A DNA stretch of 64,000 nucleotides from Aliarcobacter sp. (GTDB lineage Bacteria; Campylobacterota; Campylobacteria; Campylobacterales; Arcobacteraceae): NCBI GenBank assembly GCA_028689025.1, contig JAQTXA010000004.1, forward strand, positions 62,001 to 126,000, written 5' to 3'. Every line of letters begins with the position of its first letter. The first letter of the stretch is position 1. Below the pieces are notes generated by a model. That model was given only the letters and a program-made list of their open reading frames with translations, did no database searches and had not been told where the DNA came from. A program made the position numbers and the translations under genes. Shown in pieces: positions 47,523 through 56,589 of this stretch.

Positions 47523-48296
47523 ATGAAAAAAGATTTAATAGAAATAATAAAAGAGGCTGGAAAGATTTTAAAAAAAGGATATTTTTCAAATAAAGATATT
47601 ACTTTTAAAGCAAAAAAAGATTTAGTAACAGAGTTTGATGTTGCAGTTGAAACATATTTAAAAAAGAAATTTTCAAAGAAATTTAAAAAATTTAATATTA
47701 TTGCCGAAGAATCAGATAATGCAAATAAAGAGTTTAATAATTCAATAATAATTGACCCAATAGATGGTACAACAAATTTTGTAAACGGTGTTCCTCATAC
47801 TGCTATTTCAGTTGGAGTTTATAAGAACAAAAAACCATATTTAGCAGTTGTGTATAATCCAATTTTAGATGAATTGTACACGGCAAAAATAGGCAAAGGT
47901 GCATTTTTAAATGGTAAGAAATTAAAAGTAAGCCTTGAAGATAATTTTCAAAAATCGCTTTTAGCAACAGGTTTTCCATATACAAGTGGAACAGATGAAA
48001 ATGACTTAAACGATGTGGTTAAAAAAATAAAAGATGTACTTCCTCTTTGTCAAGATTTAAGAAGATTAGGTTCGGCGTCACTTGATTTATGTTATGTTGC
48101 ACGTGGTGTTTATGAGGGATATTATGAGATGAATTTAAAAGCTTGGGATGTAAGTGCTGGAATTTTAATACTTACAGAAGCAGGTGGACAAATTTCAAAC
48201 ATAAATGGAGAAGAATATACTTTATTTGAAGATAAATATTTAGTTGCTTCAAACGGTAAAATTCATGATGAGTTTATAAAAAATTTAAATTTATAA
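47523..48296 (+). CDS. Inositol monophosphatase family protein (SuhB-like)
   Basis: A 257-residue Mg-dependent phosphatase of the IMPase superfamily. AEESDN near 63, IIDPIDGTTNFVNGVPH near 78 and LKAWDVSAGILILTEAGG near 205 supply the metal and substrate ligands, all intact. Substrates in bacteria include inositol-1-phosphate and related phosphates; SuhB also has RNA-polymerase-associated roles. The start has only a weak RBS (GGTTG). It diverges from the ABC operon. Confidence 0.9.
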   Translation: MKKDLIEIIKEAGKILKKGYFSNKDITFKAKKDLVTEFDVAVETYLKKKFSKKFKKFNIIAEESDNANKEFNNSIIIDPIDGTTNFVNGVPHTAISVGVYKNKKPYLAVVYNPILDELYTAKIGKGAFLNGKKLKVSLEDNFQKSLLATGFPYTSGTDENDLNDVVKKIKDVLPLCQDLRRLGSASLDLCYVARGVYEGYYEMNLKAWDVSAGILILTEAGGQISNINGEEYTLFEDKYLVASNGKIHDEFIKNLNL

Positions 48297-48379
48297 AATA
48301 ACAAAAAAGTGCGAAAAGCACATATTTAGTAACTATTAAATATAATAATTACATTAAAATTTGATAAAAGGTTTTTTTG

Positions 48380-50182
48380 ATGTGTGGAATTGTTGGTTAT
48401 ATCGGTAAAAAAGAGACTACAAAAATATTATTAGATGGCTTAAAAGAGTTAGAGTATAGAGGTTATGATAGTGCTGGAATTGCAGTACTTAAAAATGACA
48501 GAATTGATGTTTTTAAAGCTTTAGGAAAACTTGTTAATCTTGAAGAAAAAGTAAATACAACTGCATCAACTGATTATGAACTGGGAATTGGTCATACAAG
48601 ATGGGCAACCCATGGTAAACCAACAGAGTTAAATGCTCACCCACATTTAGGTGAATACTCTTATGTGGTTCATAATGGAATTATTGAAAACTATAAAGAG
48701 TTAAAAGAAGAATTAACAGCAAAAGGACATAAGTTTGTATCTCAAACAGATACAGAAGTTATTGTTCATCTATTTGAAAACTTTTATAATAAATTAAACG
48801 ACACAAAAAAAGCTTTTCAAGATACTATTTCAAGACTTGAAGGTGCTTTTTCAATTTTATTAATTACAAAAGCAGACCCAACAAAAGTATTTTTCTTTAA
48901 ACATGGAAGTCCATTAATCGTGGCAAAGGGAAATGAAAAAGAAGAAGTTTTATTTGCATCTTCTGATGCTCCTTTAATTGGCTTAGCTTCAAGTGTAGTT
49001 TATTTAGAAGATGGAGTTGGTGGAATTGCGAGTGCTGAATCAATAGAATTTTTTAATGATAATTATACTTGGTCAAGTTTACCAACTTCAAAACAATTTG
49101 CTCAAAAAGATGGATATAGATTTTTTATGGAAAAAGAGATTTATGAGCAAAGTAGCGTTGTAAGTGATTGTATGCTCGGAAGAATAAAAGATAATGAGAT
49201 TTTATTTGATGAAATTGAATCTTCAATAATTGAAGGAATCAATGAAATAAAAATTTGTGCTTGTGGAACTTCATATCACGCAGGATTAACAGCATCATAT
49301 TTATTTGAAAGACTTTCAAAAGTTAAATGTAATGTAGAAATTGCAAGTGAATTTAGATATAAAGATCCACTTTTAACAAAAGATACTCTGTTTATCGTAA
49401 TTTCTCAAAGTGGAGAAACTGCTGATACTTTAGAAGCTTTAAAAATGGCAAAAAAAGCAGGATTAAAAACTTTAGTTGTTTGTAATGTGGATAACTCTTC
49501 AATGACAAGAGTAGCTGATGCTACTATTTTAACACGAGCTGGAATTGAAAAAGGAGTTGCTTCAACAAAAGCATTTTCAACTCAAACAGTTGTTTTATGG
49601 ATGTTAGCTTTATATTTTGCAAAAGCAAAAAATGTGATTTCAAATGAGCTTTTACAAAATGAATTACATACTTTAAGAGAAGTTCCAAAAACTCTTTGTA
49701 TTAGTGATAAAATTCATGAAAAAATGAAAAGATTATCAAAAAGATATTTACATGGACATGGATTTTTCTTCATCGGTCGAGATGTATTTTATCCATTAGC
49801 TTTAGAGGGTGCTTTAAAATTAAAAGAGATTTCATATCTACATGCTGAGGGTTATCCAGCAGGTGAAATGAAACATGGACCAATTGCACTTGCTGACCCT
49901 GAACTTTTTACAATTGCATTAATGCCACAAAACTTATTATATGATAAAATAAAATCAAATGTAGAAGAGTTAAGTGCCAGAGATAGTACAATTTGTGCAA
50001 TATCACCACTTGATTTTGACTTAGCAGATGATTTTGTAAAAATAAGTAGTTGTGACCATTATATGTTGGAATTTTTTGAAATGTTGATTGTATTACAATT
50101 ATTTTCAATGGAAATTTCAATAAGACTTGGAAATGATGTTGATATGCCAAGAAATCTTGCGAAATCAGTAACGGTAGAATAG
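48380..50182 (+). CDS. glmS: Glucosamine-6-phosphate synthase GlmS
   Basis: A 600-residue glutamine:fructose-6-phosphate aminotransferase making glucosamine-6-phosphate for peptidoglycan and LPS. The ATG at 48380 exposes the catalytic Cys (MCGIVGYIGKK) after Met removal; the track's TTG one codon earlier would block it. Further motifs are GHTRWATHGKPTELNAHPH, CACGTSYHAGL and SQSGETADTLEAL in the SIS domains, and the C-terminal LAKSVTVE. Its stop overlaps the GTG of the next gene by one base. No glmS ribozyme is evident upstream. Confidence 0.97.
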   Translation: MCGIVGYIGKKETTKILLDGLKELEYRGYDSAGIAVLKNDRIDVFKALGKLVNLEEKVNTTASTDYELGIGHTRWATHGKPTELNAHPHLGEYSYVVHNGIIENYKELKEELTAKGHKFVSQTDTEVIVHLFENFYNKLNDTKKAFQDTISRLEGAFSILLITKADPTKVFFFKHGSPLIVAKGNEKEEVLFASSDAPLIGLASSVVYLEDGVGGIASAESIEFFNDNYTWSSLPTSKQFAQKDGYRFFMEKEIYEQSSVVSDCMLGRIKDNEILFDEIESSIIEGINEIKICACGTSYHAGLTASYLFERLSKVKCNVEIASEFRYKDPLLTKDTLFIVISQSGETADTLEALKMAKKAGLKTLVVCNVDNSSMTRVADATILTRAGIEKGVASTKAFSTQTVVLWMLALYFAKAKNVISNELLQNELHTLREVPKTLCISDKIHEKMKRLSKRYLHGHGFFFIGRDVFYPLALEGALKLKEISYLHAEGYPAGEMKHGPIALADPELFTIALMPQNLLYDKIKSNVEELSARDSTICAISPLDFDLADDFVKISSCDHYMLEFFEMLIVLQLFSMEISIRLGNDVDMPRNLAKSVTVE

Positions 50183-51954
50183 TGAAAAAGTATTTAGCAT
50201 ATATTCTATTATTACTTTTGTGTTATTTACTTTACGTAAATCAAGACTCAAAATATATAGTTGCAGGTGTTGGTATTTTTATCATTGGAATGCATTTTAT
50301 GGAGGAAGGATTTAAGCTTTTTAGTGGAGGAATACTTGAAAAAGTAATTTCTAAAAGTACAGATAATATTCCTAAATCTATTGGATTAGGTGTAGTTGCT
50401 ACTGCAATACTTCAAAGTTCATCTTTAATTTCTATTATTATAATCTCTTTTTTATCTGCAAAATTGATTAGTTTATCCGGAGCCATTGGAGTTGTATTTG
50501 GCTCAAACGTTGGAACAACTGCAACTGCTTGGATAGTTTCTTCTTTTGGTATGAAAATAGATATTGCAGCTTTTGCACTGCCAATGATAATTTTTGGTGT
50601 AATTTTTAGATTTTTTAAACAAAAAAATACACAAGGAATTGGAAATATATTTTTAGGTTTAGGATTCGTCTTTTTAGGTATTGGATATATGAAAGATGGA
50701 TTTGAAGATTTAAAACAAGGAATCGATTTAGCTCAATTTTCAGTTGAAGGATATTATGGAATTTTGATTTATATAGTTGTTGGTGCATTAGCTACAGTTA
50801 TTATACAATCAAGTAGTGCAACTTTAGCCCTAACAATAACTGCACTTGCAGCTGGTCAAATAATATATATAAATGCAATTGCAATAGCAATTGGTGCAAA
50901 TATTGGTACAACAATAACTGCTGTTATGGGTGCAATGGTTTCAAATGCAAATAGTAAAAGAATGGCTGTTTCACTACTTATATTTAATAGTGTAACCGCT
51001 TTTATAATTGTAATAATAATGTATCCTTTTATAGATTTAATAGATTATTTAGCTAAATTATTAGGTATAAATAATGATGATTATTCTATGAAATTATCAC
51101 TTTTTCATACTGTTTTTAATATTTTAGGATTAGTTATATTTTCATTTTTTATTCCAAAACTAGTAACTTTCTTAAAAAAATTATTCGTTGAAGATGTGGA
51201 AACATATATTCAAAAAACAAAATATCTAGATATGCAAGTTGTAGCTGTTCCATATGCAGCATTAAAAGCAACAAGAAAAGAGACTATTCATTTATATGAT
51301 AATGCAACTGAAGTTTTAAGTCATGCGATTATGTTACATAGACATAGATATTTAGGTAAAGCAGATTTATCATTAGTTGTAAAAGAGTCAACAGATATAA
51401 TAGAATTAAATATTGAAGATTTCTATCAAACTAGAATTAAATCTCTTTATAGTGATATAATCGATTATTCAACTTATTTTATAAATGATTTAGACGATGT
51501 TGAAAAAATCTATTTATATGATTTAAGAACTGCTTGTAGAGATATAGCAGAAGCTGTAAAAAATACACAAGAGTTACAAGAAAATATAAGTAAATATCTT
51601 TTAAGTGATAATAATTATATAAAAGATGAATATAACTATATTCGAGAAGCAATAGCAAAAACTATGAACACTATCAATGAAATAAAAAATAGTAAAGATG
51701 AGATAGATGTTCTTGCTAAAGCTGAGCTATTAAAAGAGTATTTGAAAAGTTTGGATGTTATTGCAACTGGAAGAATAGATATATTAATTAGAGAGAAAAG
51801 AATTGATAAAAGAATGGCGACTACATTATTAAATGATAGTGCCCATGCTAATATTGTAATCAACAAGTTGATAAATGTTGCTAAAGTGTTATGGATAGAA
51901 GATTTAACTATTAAACAATTAGGAGAAGATTATGAAGCTGGAAAAGATTTATGA
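50182..51954 (+). CDS. Na/Pi cotransporter family protein with PhoU-like domain
   Basis: A 590-residue membrane protein of the Na+/phosphate cotransporter II (NptA/YjbB) family. The two inverted repeats each carry a QSSS motif (AILQSSSLISII and VIIQSSSATLAL) and a GTT motif (GSNVGTTATAW and GANIGTTITAV). From about residue 345 a helical PhoU-like cytoplasmic domain follows. It likely moves phosphate, in or out. It starts at a GTG overlapping the glmS stop, and its end overlaps a small coiled-coil gene by 23 bp. Confidence 0.9.
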   Translation: MKKYLAYILLLLLCYLLYVNQDSKYIVAGVGIFIIGMHFMEEGFKLFSGGILEKVISKSTDNIPKSIGLGVVATAILQSSSLISIIIISFLSAKLISLSGAIGVVFGSNVGTTATAWIVSSFGMKIDIAAFALPMIIFGVIFRFFKQKNTQGIGNIFLGLGFVFLGIGYMKDGFEDLKQGIDLAQFSVEGYYGILIYIVVGALATVIIQSSSATLALTITALAAGQIIYINAIAIAIGANIGTTITAVMGAMVSNANSKRMAVSLLIFNSVTAFIIVIIMYPFIDLIDYLAKLLGINNDDYSMKLSLFHTVFNILGLVIFSFFIPKLVTFLKKLFVEDVETYIQKTKYLDMQVVAVPYAALKATRKETIHLYDNATEVLSHAIMLHRHRYLGKADLSLVVKESTDIIELNIEDFYQTRIKSLYSDIIDYSTYFINDLDDVEKIYLYDLRTACRDIAEAVKNTQELQENISKYLLSDNNYIKDEYNYIREAIAKTMNTINEIKNSKDEIDVLAKAELLKEYLKSLDVIATGRIDILIREKRIDKRMATTLLNDSAHANIVINKLINVAKVLWIEDLTIKQLGEDYEAGKDL

Positions 51955-52162
51955 AAAAGCTAAAAGTTACTTGTCACTAACATCTGAAGATGAGATAAAA
52001 GAAAAAAAGATAGAAAAACTTCGTGACAAAATTGAAGAAAAAATTAAAAAATTAGAAAAAAAAATTAAAGATACAAAAGATATAGAAGAGAAGTCTAAAT
52101 TAAAAGACGAGAAAGAGATGCTAAAGAATTTTAGAAAGCAATTAAAAGAAAAAAGTAAATAA
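51932..52162 (+). CDS. Small lysine-rich coiled-coil protein (76 aa)
   Basis: A 76-residue, highly charged, lysine- and glutamate-rich helical protein (KIEEKIKKLEKKIKDTKDIEEKS-like heptads). I do not recognise the family. The ATG lies inside the Na/Pi gene with AGGAGA just upstream, a strong RBS, so coupled translation is likely. It might associate with the PhoU-like domain of the transporter, which is inferred from overlap alone. No membrane segment or signal. Confidence 0.65.
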   Translation: MKLEKIYEKAKSYLSLTSEDEIKEKKIEKLRDKIEEKIKKLEKKIKDTKDIEEKSKLKDEKEMLKNFRKQLKEKSK

Positions 52163-52251
52163 CAGCTATTTTTAGCTAAAATTTGAAACTTTTTGTCTTT
52201 ATGGCAAATTGAATTCTTTAAATTTTTATTTTAAATTTCTTAACAAATATA

Positions 52252-52343
52252 GAAAACAAAAAAATGGAAAACAAAAGATGGAAAACAACTCAAGATTATT
52301 CTTGTGGAAAACAAAGGATGGAAAACAAAAATGGAAAAACAAA
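52252..52343 (+). repeat. GAAAACAAA repeat array in the metK leader
   Basis: Six copies of GAAAACAAA or close variants lie at about 52252, 52267, 52281, 52307, 52321 and 52334, most inside the longer unit ATGGAAAACAAA. The last one covers the metK start codon. The array creates several out-of-frame ATG/GTG codons with partial RBSs. It may have arisen by local duplication; a regulatory role is possible. Confidence 0.6.
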
Positions 52344-53542
52344 CACAATACTTATTTACAAGTGAAGTTGTAAGCCCTGGACACCCAGATAAATGCGCAG
52401 ATATAATAGCTGACTCTATCGTAGACAAATTAATAATTGCAGACAAAGATAGTAGAGTAGCTTCAGAGGTTTTTGTTGCAGGGAAACATGTTGTAATTGG
52501 TGGAGAAGTAAAATCATCTGCTCAATTATCAAATAAAGATTATGAAAAGATAGTAAAAGATGCATTAGCAAAAATCGGTTACGATGGAAAATCGGCTTTT
52601 ACAAAAGAACAATGTTTACATCCAGATGATGTACAAGTTCAAGTTTTATTAAATCAACAATCACCTGACATTAATCAAGGTGTTGACCAAGTTGATGGAG
52701 AAATTGGAGCTGGAGATCAAGGAATCATGTTTGGTTTTGCTTCAAGTGAAACAGCTGATTATATGCCAGCTGCAATTACATATGCCAGAATGTTATGTGA
52801 TAAAGTTTATAATTATGCACTAAAACATAATCAAAAACTAGGTGTTGATATTAAAACACAAGTTACAGTTGATTATGGAACAAAAGCTAATTTTGAAAAT
52901 TGTAATCCTCAAAAAATTCATACAATAGTTGTAAGTGCACCTTCAGTTGAAGGAATGCCAATCGAAGAAGTAAGAGAATTAATCCAAGGATTAATTGATG
53001 ATGCTGGGCTTCCTACAAATATGTATGATAAAAATTCAACTATTATTCACATTAATCCAACAGGAAGATATGTAAATCACTCATCTTTACATGATAGTGG
53101 ATTAACAGGAAGAAAATTAATAGTAGATTCATTTGGTGGATATTCACCAATTGGTGGAGGAGCTCAAAGTTCTAAAGATTATACAAAAGTTGATAGATCT
53201 GGACTTTACGCAGCACGTTGGATTGCAAAACATATAGTTGCATCTGGACTTGCAAAAAAAGCAGTTGTACAAATCTCATATGCAATTGGAGTAGCACGAC
53301 CAACGTCTGTTTCAGTTGATACAATGGGTTCTTATACAAAATTTGATGATGATAAATTATCACAATTTGTAATGGACACTTTCCCTCTAACTCCAAGATG
53401 GATTACGCAAAAGTTTAATTTGGATAAACCAAGTGAACAAACTTTCCTTTATGCAGATGTTGCAGCACGAGGACAAGTTGGTCAAAGTGATTACCCTTGG
53501 GAAAAACTTGACGAATTAGAAAAATTTGAAAATATTCAGTAA
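52331..53542 (+). CDS. metK: S-adenosylmethionine synthetase MetK
   Basis: A 403-residue enzyme forming SAM from methionine and ATP. TSEVVSPGHPDKCADIIADS (N-terminal ATP site with His), GAGDQGIMFGFA near 116 and the glycine-rich GGGAQSSKDYTKVDRSG are intact. The ATG at 52331 gives a standard N-terminus. The in-frame GTG at 52304 used by the track would add nine residues encoded by the leader repeats and has no RBS. Single gene, followed by accD after 18 bp. Confidence 0.96.
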   Translation: MEKQTQYLFTSEVVSPGHPDKCADIIADSIVDKLIIADKDSRVASEVFVAGKHVVIGGEVKSSAQLSNKDYEKIVKDALAKIGYDGKSAFTKEQCLHPDDVQVQVLLNQQSPDINQGVDQVDGEIGAGDQGIMFGFASSETADYMPAAITYARMLCDKVYNYALKHNQKLGVDIKTQVTVDYGTKANFENCNPQKIHTIVVSAPSVEGMPIEEVRELIQGLIDDAGLPTNMYDKNSTIIHINPTGRYVNHSSLHDSGLTGRKLIVDSFGGYSPIGGGAQSSKDYTKVDRSGLYAARWIAKHIVASGLAKKAVVQISYAIGVARPTSVSVDTMGSYTKFDDDKLSQFVMDTFPLTPRWITQKFNLDKPSEQTFLYADVAARGQVGQSDYPWEKLDELEKFENIQ

Positions 53543-53560
53543 ATTGATTAAAGGATTATT

Positions 53561-54427
53561 ATGGATTTAAGAAACTTATTTAGCAAAATATCTTTTGATA
53601 CAAAATCAAAAGAACAGCCAACAAAAAAAGATGCACCAAGTCACTGGATTAAGTGTCCTGAGTGTAATGCATTAATGTTTTTTAAAGAGGTAGAATCTCA
53701 AGACAATATTTGTCCAAAATGTAATTTTCATATGAGAATTGGGGCAAAAAGAAGAATTGAGATTTTAACTGATAAAGATAGTTTTGTTGAGTTTGATGCT
53801 GAGTTAAAACCTAATGATCCACTAAAGTTTGTTGATAAAACTTCTTATAAAAAAAGAGTAGAAGAAGCACTTAAAAACACTGGACGTACATCTTCAGTTG
53901 TAAGTGGTGAAGCTACAATTAATCAAATACCTGTTCAATTAGTTGTATTTGATTTTGCTTATATGGGTGGAAGTTTAGGTTCTGTTGAGGGTGAAAAAAT
54001 TGTTCGTGCAGTAAATAGAGCAATGGAAAAACATCAAGGTGTAATTATTATTTCAGCATCTGGTGGGGCTAGAATGCAAGAGTCAACTTTTGCTTTAATG
54101 CAAATGGCGAAAACTTCTGCAGCTCTAAAAAAACTTGACCATGCAAAACTTCCATATATTTCTGTATTAACAGATCCAACAATGGGTGGAGTTTCTGCTT
54201 CATTTGCATTTTTAGGTGATATTATTATGGCTGAACCAGGTGCATTAATAGGATTTGCCGGTCAGCGAGTTATTAAACAAACAATTGGTGCTGATTTACC
54301 AGCAGGATTCCAAAGAGCTGAATTCTTACTTAAAAATGGTTCAATTGATATGGTTGTAAATAGATCTGATATGAAACAAACATTAACAGATTTATTAAAT
54401 ATGTTTAAAAAAGAAAAGATTAGTTAA
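53561..54427 (+). CDS. accD: Acetyl-CoA carboxylase carboxyltransferase subunit beta
   Basis: A 288-residue AccD, half of the carboxyltransferase that makes malonyl-CoA. The four-cysteine zinc ribbon (IKCPECNALMFF...ICPKCNFHM) near 30-57 and the crotonase-like core (ISASGGARMQESTFALMQM, DPTMGGVSASFA, IGFAGQRVIKQT) are complete. RBS AAAGGA. It lies just upstream of the thiE-like and rlmH genes in one plus-strand run. accA is not in the window. Confidence 0.97.
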   Translation: MDLRNLFSKISFDTKSKEQPTKKDAPSHWIKCPECNALMFFKEVESQDNICPKCNFHMRIGAKRRIEILTDKDSFVEFDAELKPNDPLKFVDKTSYKKRVEEALKNTGRTSSVVSGEATINQIPVQLVVFDFAYMGGSLGSVEGEKIVRAVNRAMEKHQGVIIISASGGARMQESTFALMQMAKTSAALKKLDHAKLPYISVLTDPTMGGVSASFAFLGDIIMAEPGALIGFAGQRVIKQTIGADLPAGFQRAEFLLKNGSIDMVVNRSDMKQTLTDLLNMFKKEKIS

Positions 54428-54433
54428 TAATTG

Positions 54434-55042
54434 ATGTTATCAAATCTTGAAAAAGCTTTGGGTTTTAAACTCGAAGCTTTTAATCTCTTATATGTTTTAT
54501 GTGATTATGAAACACTTCTAAAAAAAAATATCTCACTGGAAAAATTTGTAGATTTATGTAAAATAAAAGACGTAAAAATAGTTCAATACAGAGATAAAAT
54601 CTTATCTTTAGAAGAGCAAAAAACAAATCTTTTATATCTAAAATCACAACTTAATATTCCAATAATAATAAATGACAAAATAGAACTAATTGAGTTTGCA
54701 GATGGTTTACATTTAGGACAAGAGGATTTAGACAAAATTCATAAAGATAAAAAATTAGCAGTAAAATTAGTTAGATTAAAAATAAAAGATAAACTTCTTG
54801 GAATCTCAACCCACAATGAAATAGAAATTTTAGAGGCTAATGAATTATCAATAGATATGATTGGACTTGGTGCATATAAAAATACAAGTACAAAAGATGT
54901 ATCAACAATTTTAGGTTCTAAAATTTCATATTTAGCAAAAATATCAAAACATCCAGTTTGTGCTATTGGTGGTGTAAAAATTGAAGATATTATCGAAAAT
55001 ATAAACTTTAATGTTGTAGGAAGCGGATTTTATGATGATTAA
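54434..55042 (+). CDS. Thiamine phosphate synthase family protein (ThiE/TenI-like)
   Basis: A 202-residue TIM-barrel protein. KIVQYRDKI near 49 (pyrophosphate/pyrimidine site), IPIIINDKIELIEFADGLHLGQEDL, GISTHNEIE near 118, MIGLGAYKNTSTK and CAIGGVKIEDI match the ThiE/TenI family. ThiE joins thiazole and pyrimidine phosphates; TenI aromatises the thiazole. The QYRDK and GISTH motifs allow either reading, and no other thi gene is adjacent. The ATG one codon after the track's TTG is preferred. Confidence 0.8.
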   Translation: MLSNLEKALGFKLEAFNLLYVLCDYETLLKKNISLEKFVDLCKIKDVKIVQYRDKILSLEEQKTNLLYLKSQLNIPIIINDKIELIEFADGLHLGQEDLDKIHKDKKLAVKLVRLKIKDKLLGISTHNEIEILEANELSIDMIGLGAYKNTSTKDVSTILGSKISYLAKISKHPVCAIGGVKIEDIIENINFNVVGSGFYDD

Positions 55043-55053
55043 AAGGAATCCCT

Positions 55054-55512
55054 GTGGGTAAAATTAATATTTATTCAATAATAAAACCATCAAAAGATGA
55101 GTTTGATGTTTTAATAAAAGAGTTTATAAAAATGTCTTCAAAATATGCAAAAGTTGAAGTATTTTATATATTCAATAAAAACATAGCAAAAGCTCAAACT
55201 ATTGGAGAAAAAGAGGCTCAACAATCTTATAGTGAAACCTACGAGCCTTTGCTTAAAGGCTATAATATAGCCTTAGATGTTTTAGGAAAAAAAGTTGATA
55301 CCTATGCTTTTTCAGCACTACTTGAAGATAAAAATGAAGTTAACTTTTTTATAGGTGGAGCTTATGGTTTTCAAAGGGAATTTTTAGCTAAATGTGATAC
55401 AACAATCTCTTTGAGTGATTTAACAATGGCACACAAAGTTGCCAATGTAGTTTTAACAGAACAGATATTTAGAGCACTAAGTATTCAAAATAATCATCCG
55501 TATCATAAGTAA
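55054..55512 (+). CDS. rlmH: 23S rRNA (pseudouridine-1915-N3)-methyltransferase RlmH
   Basis: A 152-residue SPOUT methyltransferase acting on helix 69 of 23S rRNA. INIYSIIKPS at the N-terminus, FFIGGAYGF near 112 (the knot SAM site) and ISLSDLTMAHKVANVVLTEQ (quoted to 20) followed by IFRA...NHPYHK at the end are family hallmarks. The start is a GTG after AAAGGA. It lies 11 bp after the thiE-like gene. Confidence 0.95.
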   Translation: MGKINIYSIIKPSKDEFDVLIKEFIKMSSKYAKVEVFYIFNKNIAKAQTIGEKEAQQSYSETYEPLLKGYNIALDVLGKKVDTYAFSALLEDKNEVNFFIGGAYGFQREFLAKCDTTISLSDLTMAHKVANVVLTEQIFRALSIQNNHPYHK

Positions 55513-55575
55513 TTTATAAACATTTTTGTATAATGAAAGAATAAATAAGAGTTCATAATAAAAAAAGGATAGAAA

Positions 55576-56589
55576 ATGGGTTTTAAGAAATATTTTATTT
55601 TCTCAATAATCTTAATTGTAGCCGTATTTGGTTTTGCATATAGCTTAGAGTTAGGTGATTACAATTTTACAATGTTTGATTATTCACTTACGTTACCAGT
55701 TGCAGCATGGTTAATAATACCAATATCTTTACTAGCACTTGCTACTTTTGTACATATCTTATGGTATGGAATGATTAACTATTTTAAACATAGAGCAGTA
55801 CTTAAAGATCATGAAACTATCATTAAAATGATTAAATCAAATTTACTAGAAAAAGATGAAACATATAAATTCAAAACAAAAGAGTTTAAAAATCTTTCTT
55901 CTATTCTTTCTCAACTTAAAATTGATGTTCAAGCTAATAGATTTACTTCTTCAGATGAAGAATTAAATAAAATAGTTGCTGGAATTCAAGATATAAAAGA
56001 TGGAAAATATGTTAGTGAAAAAGTAATTAAGATAAATGAAACTACAACATTAGCTAATTTAAATATGATAAATAAAGTAAATGAGCAAATAGATTTTGCA
56101 GTTGATGTTCTTAAAAAACCAGAAAATTTTTCTTCAAATGTAGTTTTACAATCTTTTGAAAATGTGTTAAAAGATAAAAGTATGACAACAATAAAAAAAC
56201 TTTATAAAAATGTAAAATTAGATAAAGAGATGGCAAAAAAACTTTTTGAAAAAGATGCTGCAAATAATGAATTTGGTTTTACAACAGAAGAGATTCTAAA
56301 AATTGTTAAAGAATTAGATTATAAAAATGATGATTTTATAATGTTAGCAAAAAATTATGAAACGATTTTAAAACCAGACCAAATTATTGAATTATTTGAA
56401 AAACTTTCAGTTGAACTTGAAGATGCAACACCTGCATATTTACATGTATTATTTGAATATGAAATGATTGATAAAGCAAGAGAAGTTTTAGCAAATACAA
56501 AAGAGAGTGAATACTCACCATTTAAAGCTCTTTTAGATTTAAAAGAAGCTGGAAAACACTACAATTTAGAAGCGATATCTTACAAATAA
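55576..56589 (+). CDS. Membrane protein with LapA-like N-terminus
   Basis: A 337-residue protein with two N-terminal helices (about 6-24 and 42-68). Between them is a short segment (LGDYNFTMFDYSLTLP) like the LapA_dom family, where a similar hairpin partners LapB/YciM in LPS control. The remaining 265 residues are soluble, charged and helical, with no enzyme motif that I recognise. The C-terminal part could be helical-repeat in nature. Its stop overlaps the dusB start (TAATG). Function unknown; the LapA link is tentative. Confidence 0.6.
   Translation: MGFKKYFIFSIILIVAVFGFAYSLELGDYNFTMFDYSLTLPVAAWLIIPISLLALATFVHILWYGMINYFKHRAVLKDHETIIKMIKSNLLEKDETYKFKTKEFKNLSSILSQLKIDVQANRFTSSDEELNKIVAGIQDIKDGKYVSEKVIKINETTTLANLNMINKVNEQIDFAVDVLKKPENFSSNVVLQSFENVLKDKSMTTIKKLYKNVKLDKEMAKKLFEKDAANNEFGFTTEEILKIVKELDYKNDDFIMLAKNYETILKPDQIIELFEKLSVELEDATPAYLHVLFEYEMIDKAREVLANTKESEYSPFKALLDLKEAGKHYNLEAISYK

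Noticed and set aside
48297-48379. glmS ribozyme or terminator (GTGCGAAAAGCAC hairpin)
   Set aside because: The stem is only 4 bp and the gap is far too short for a glmS ribozyme core.
52163-52330. SAM riboswitch upstream of metK
   Set aside because: No SAM riboswitch-like structure can be seen; the region is AT-rich with simple GAAAACAAA repeats.
52252-52343. CRISPR array
   Set aside because: Units are about 9-12 bp with irregular short spacing and no uniform spacers or cas genes.
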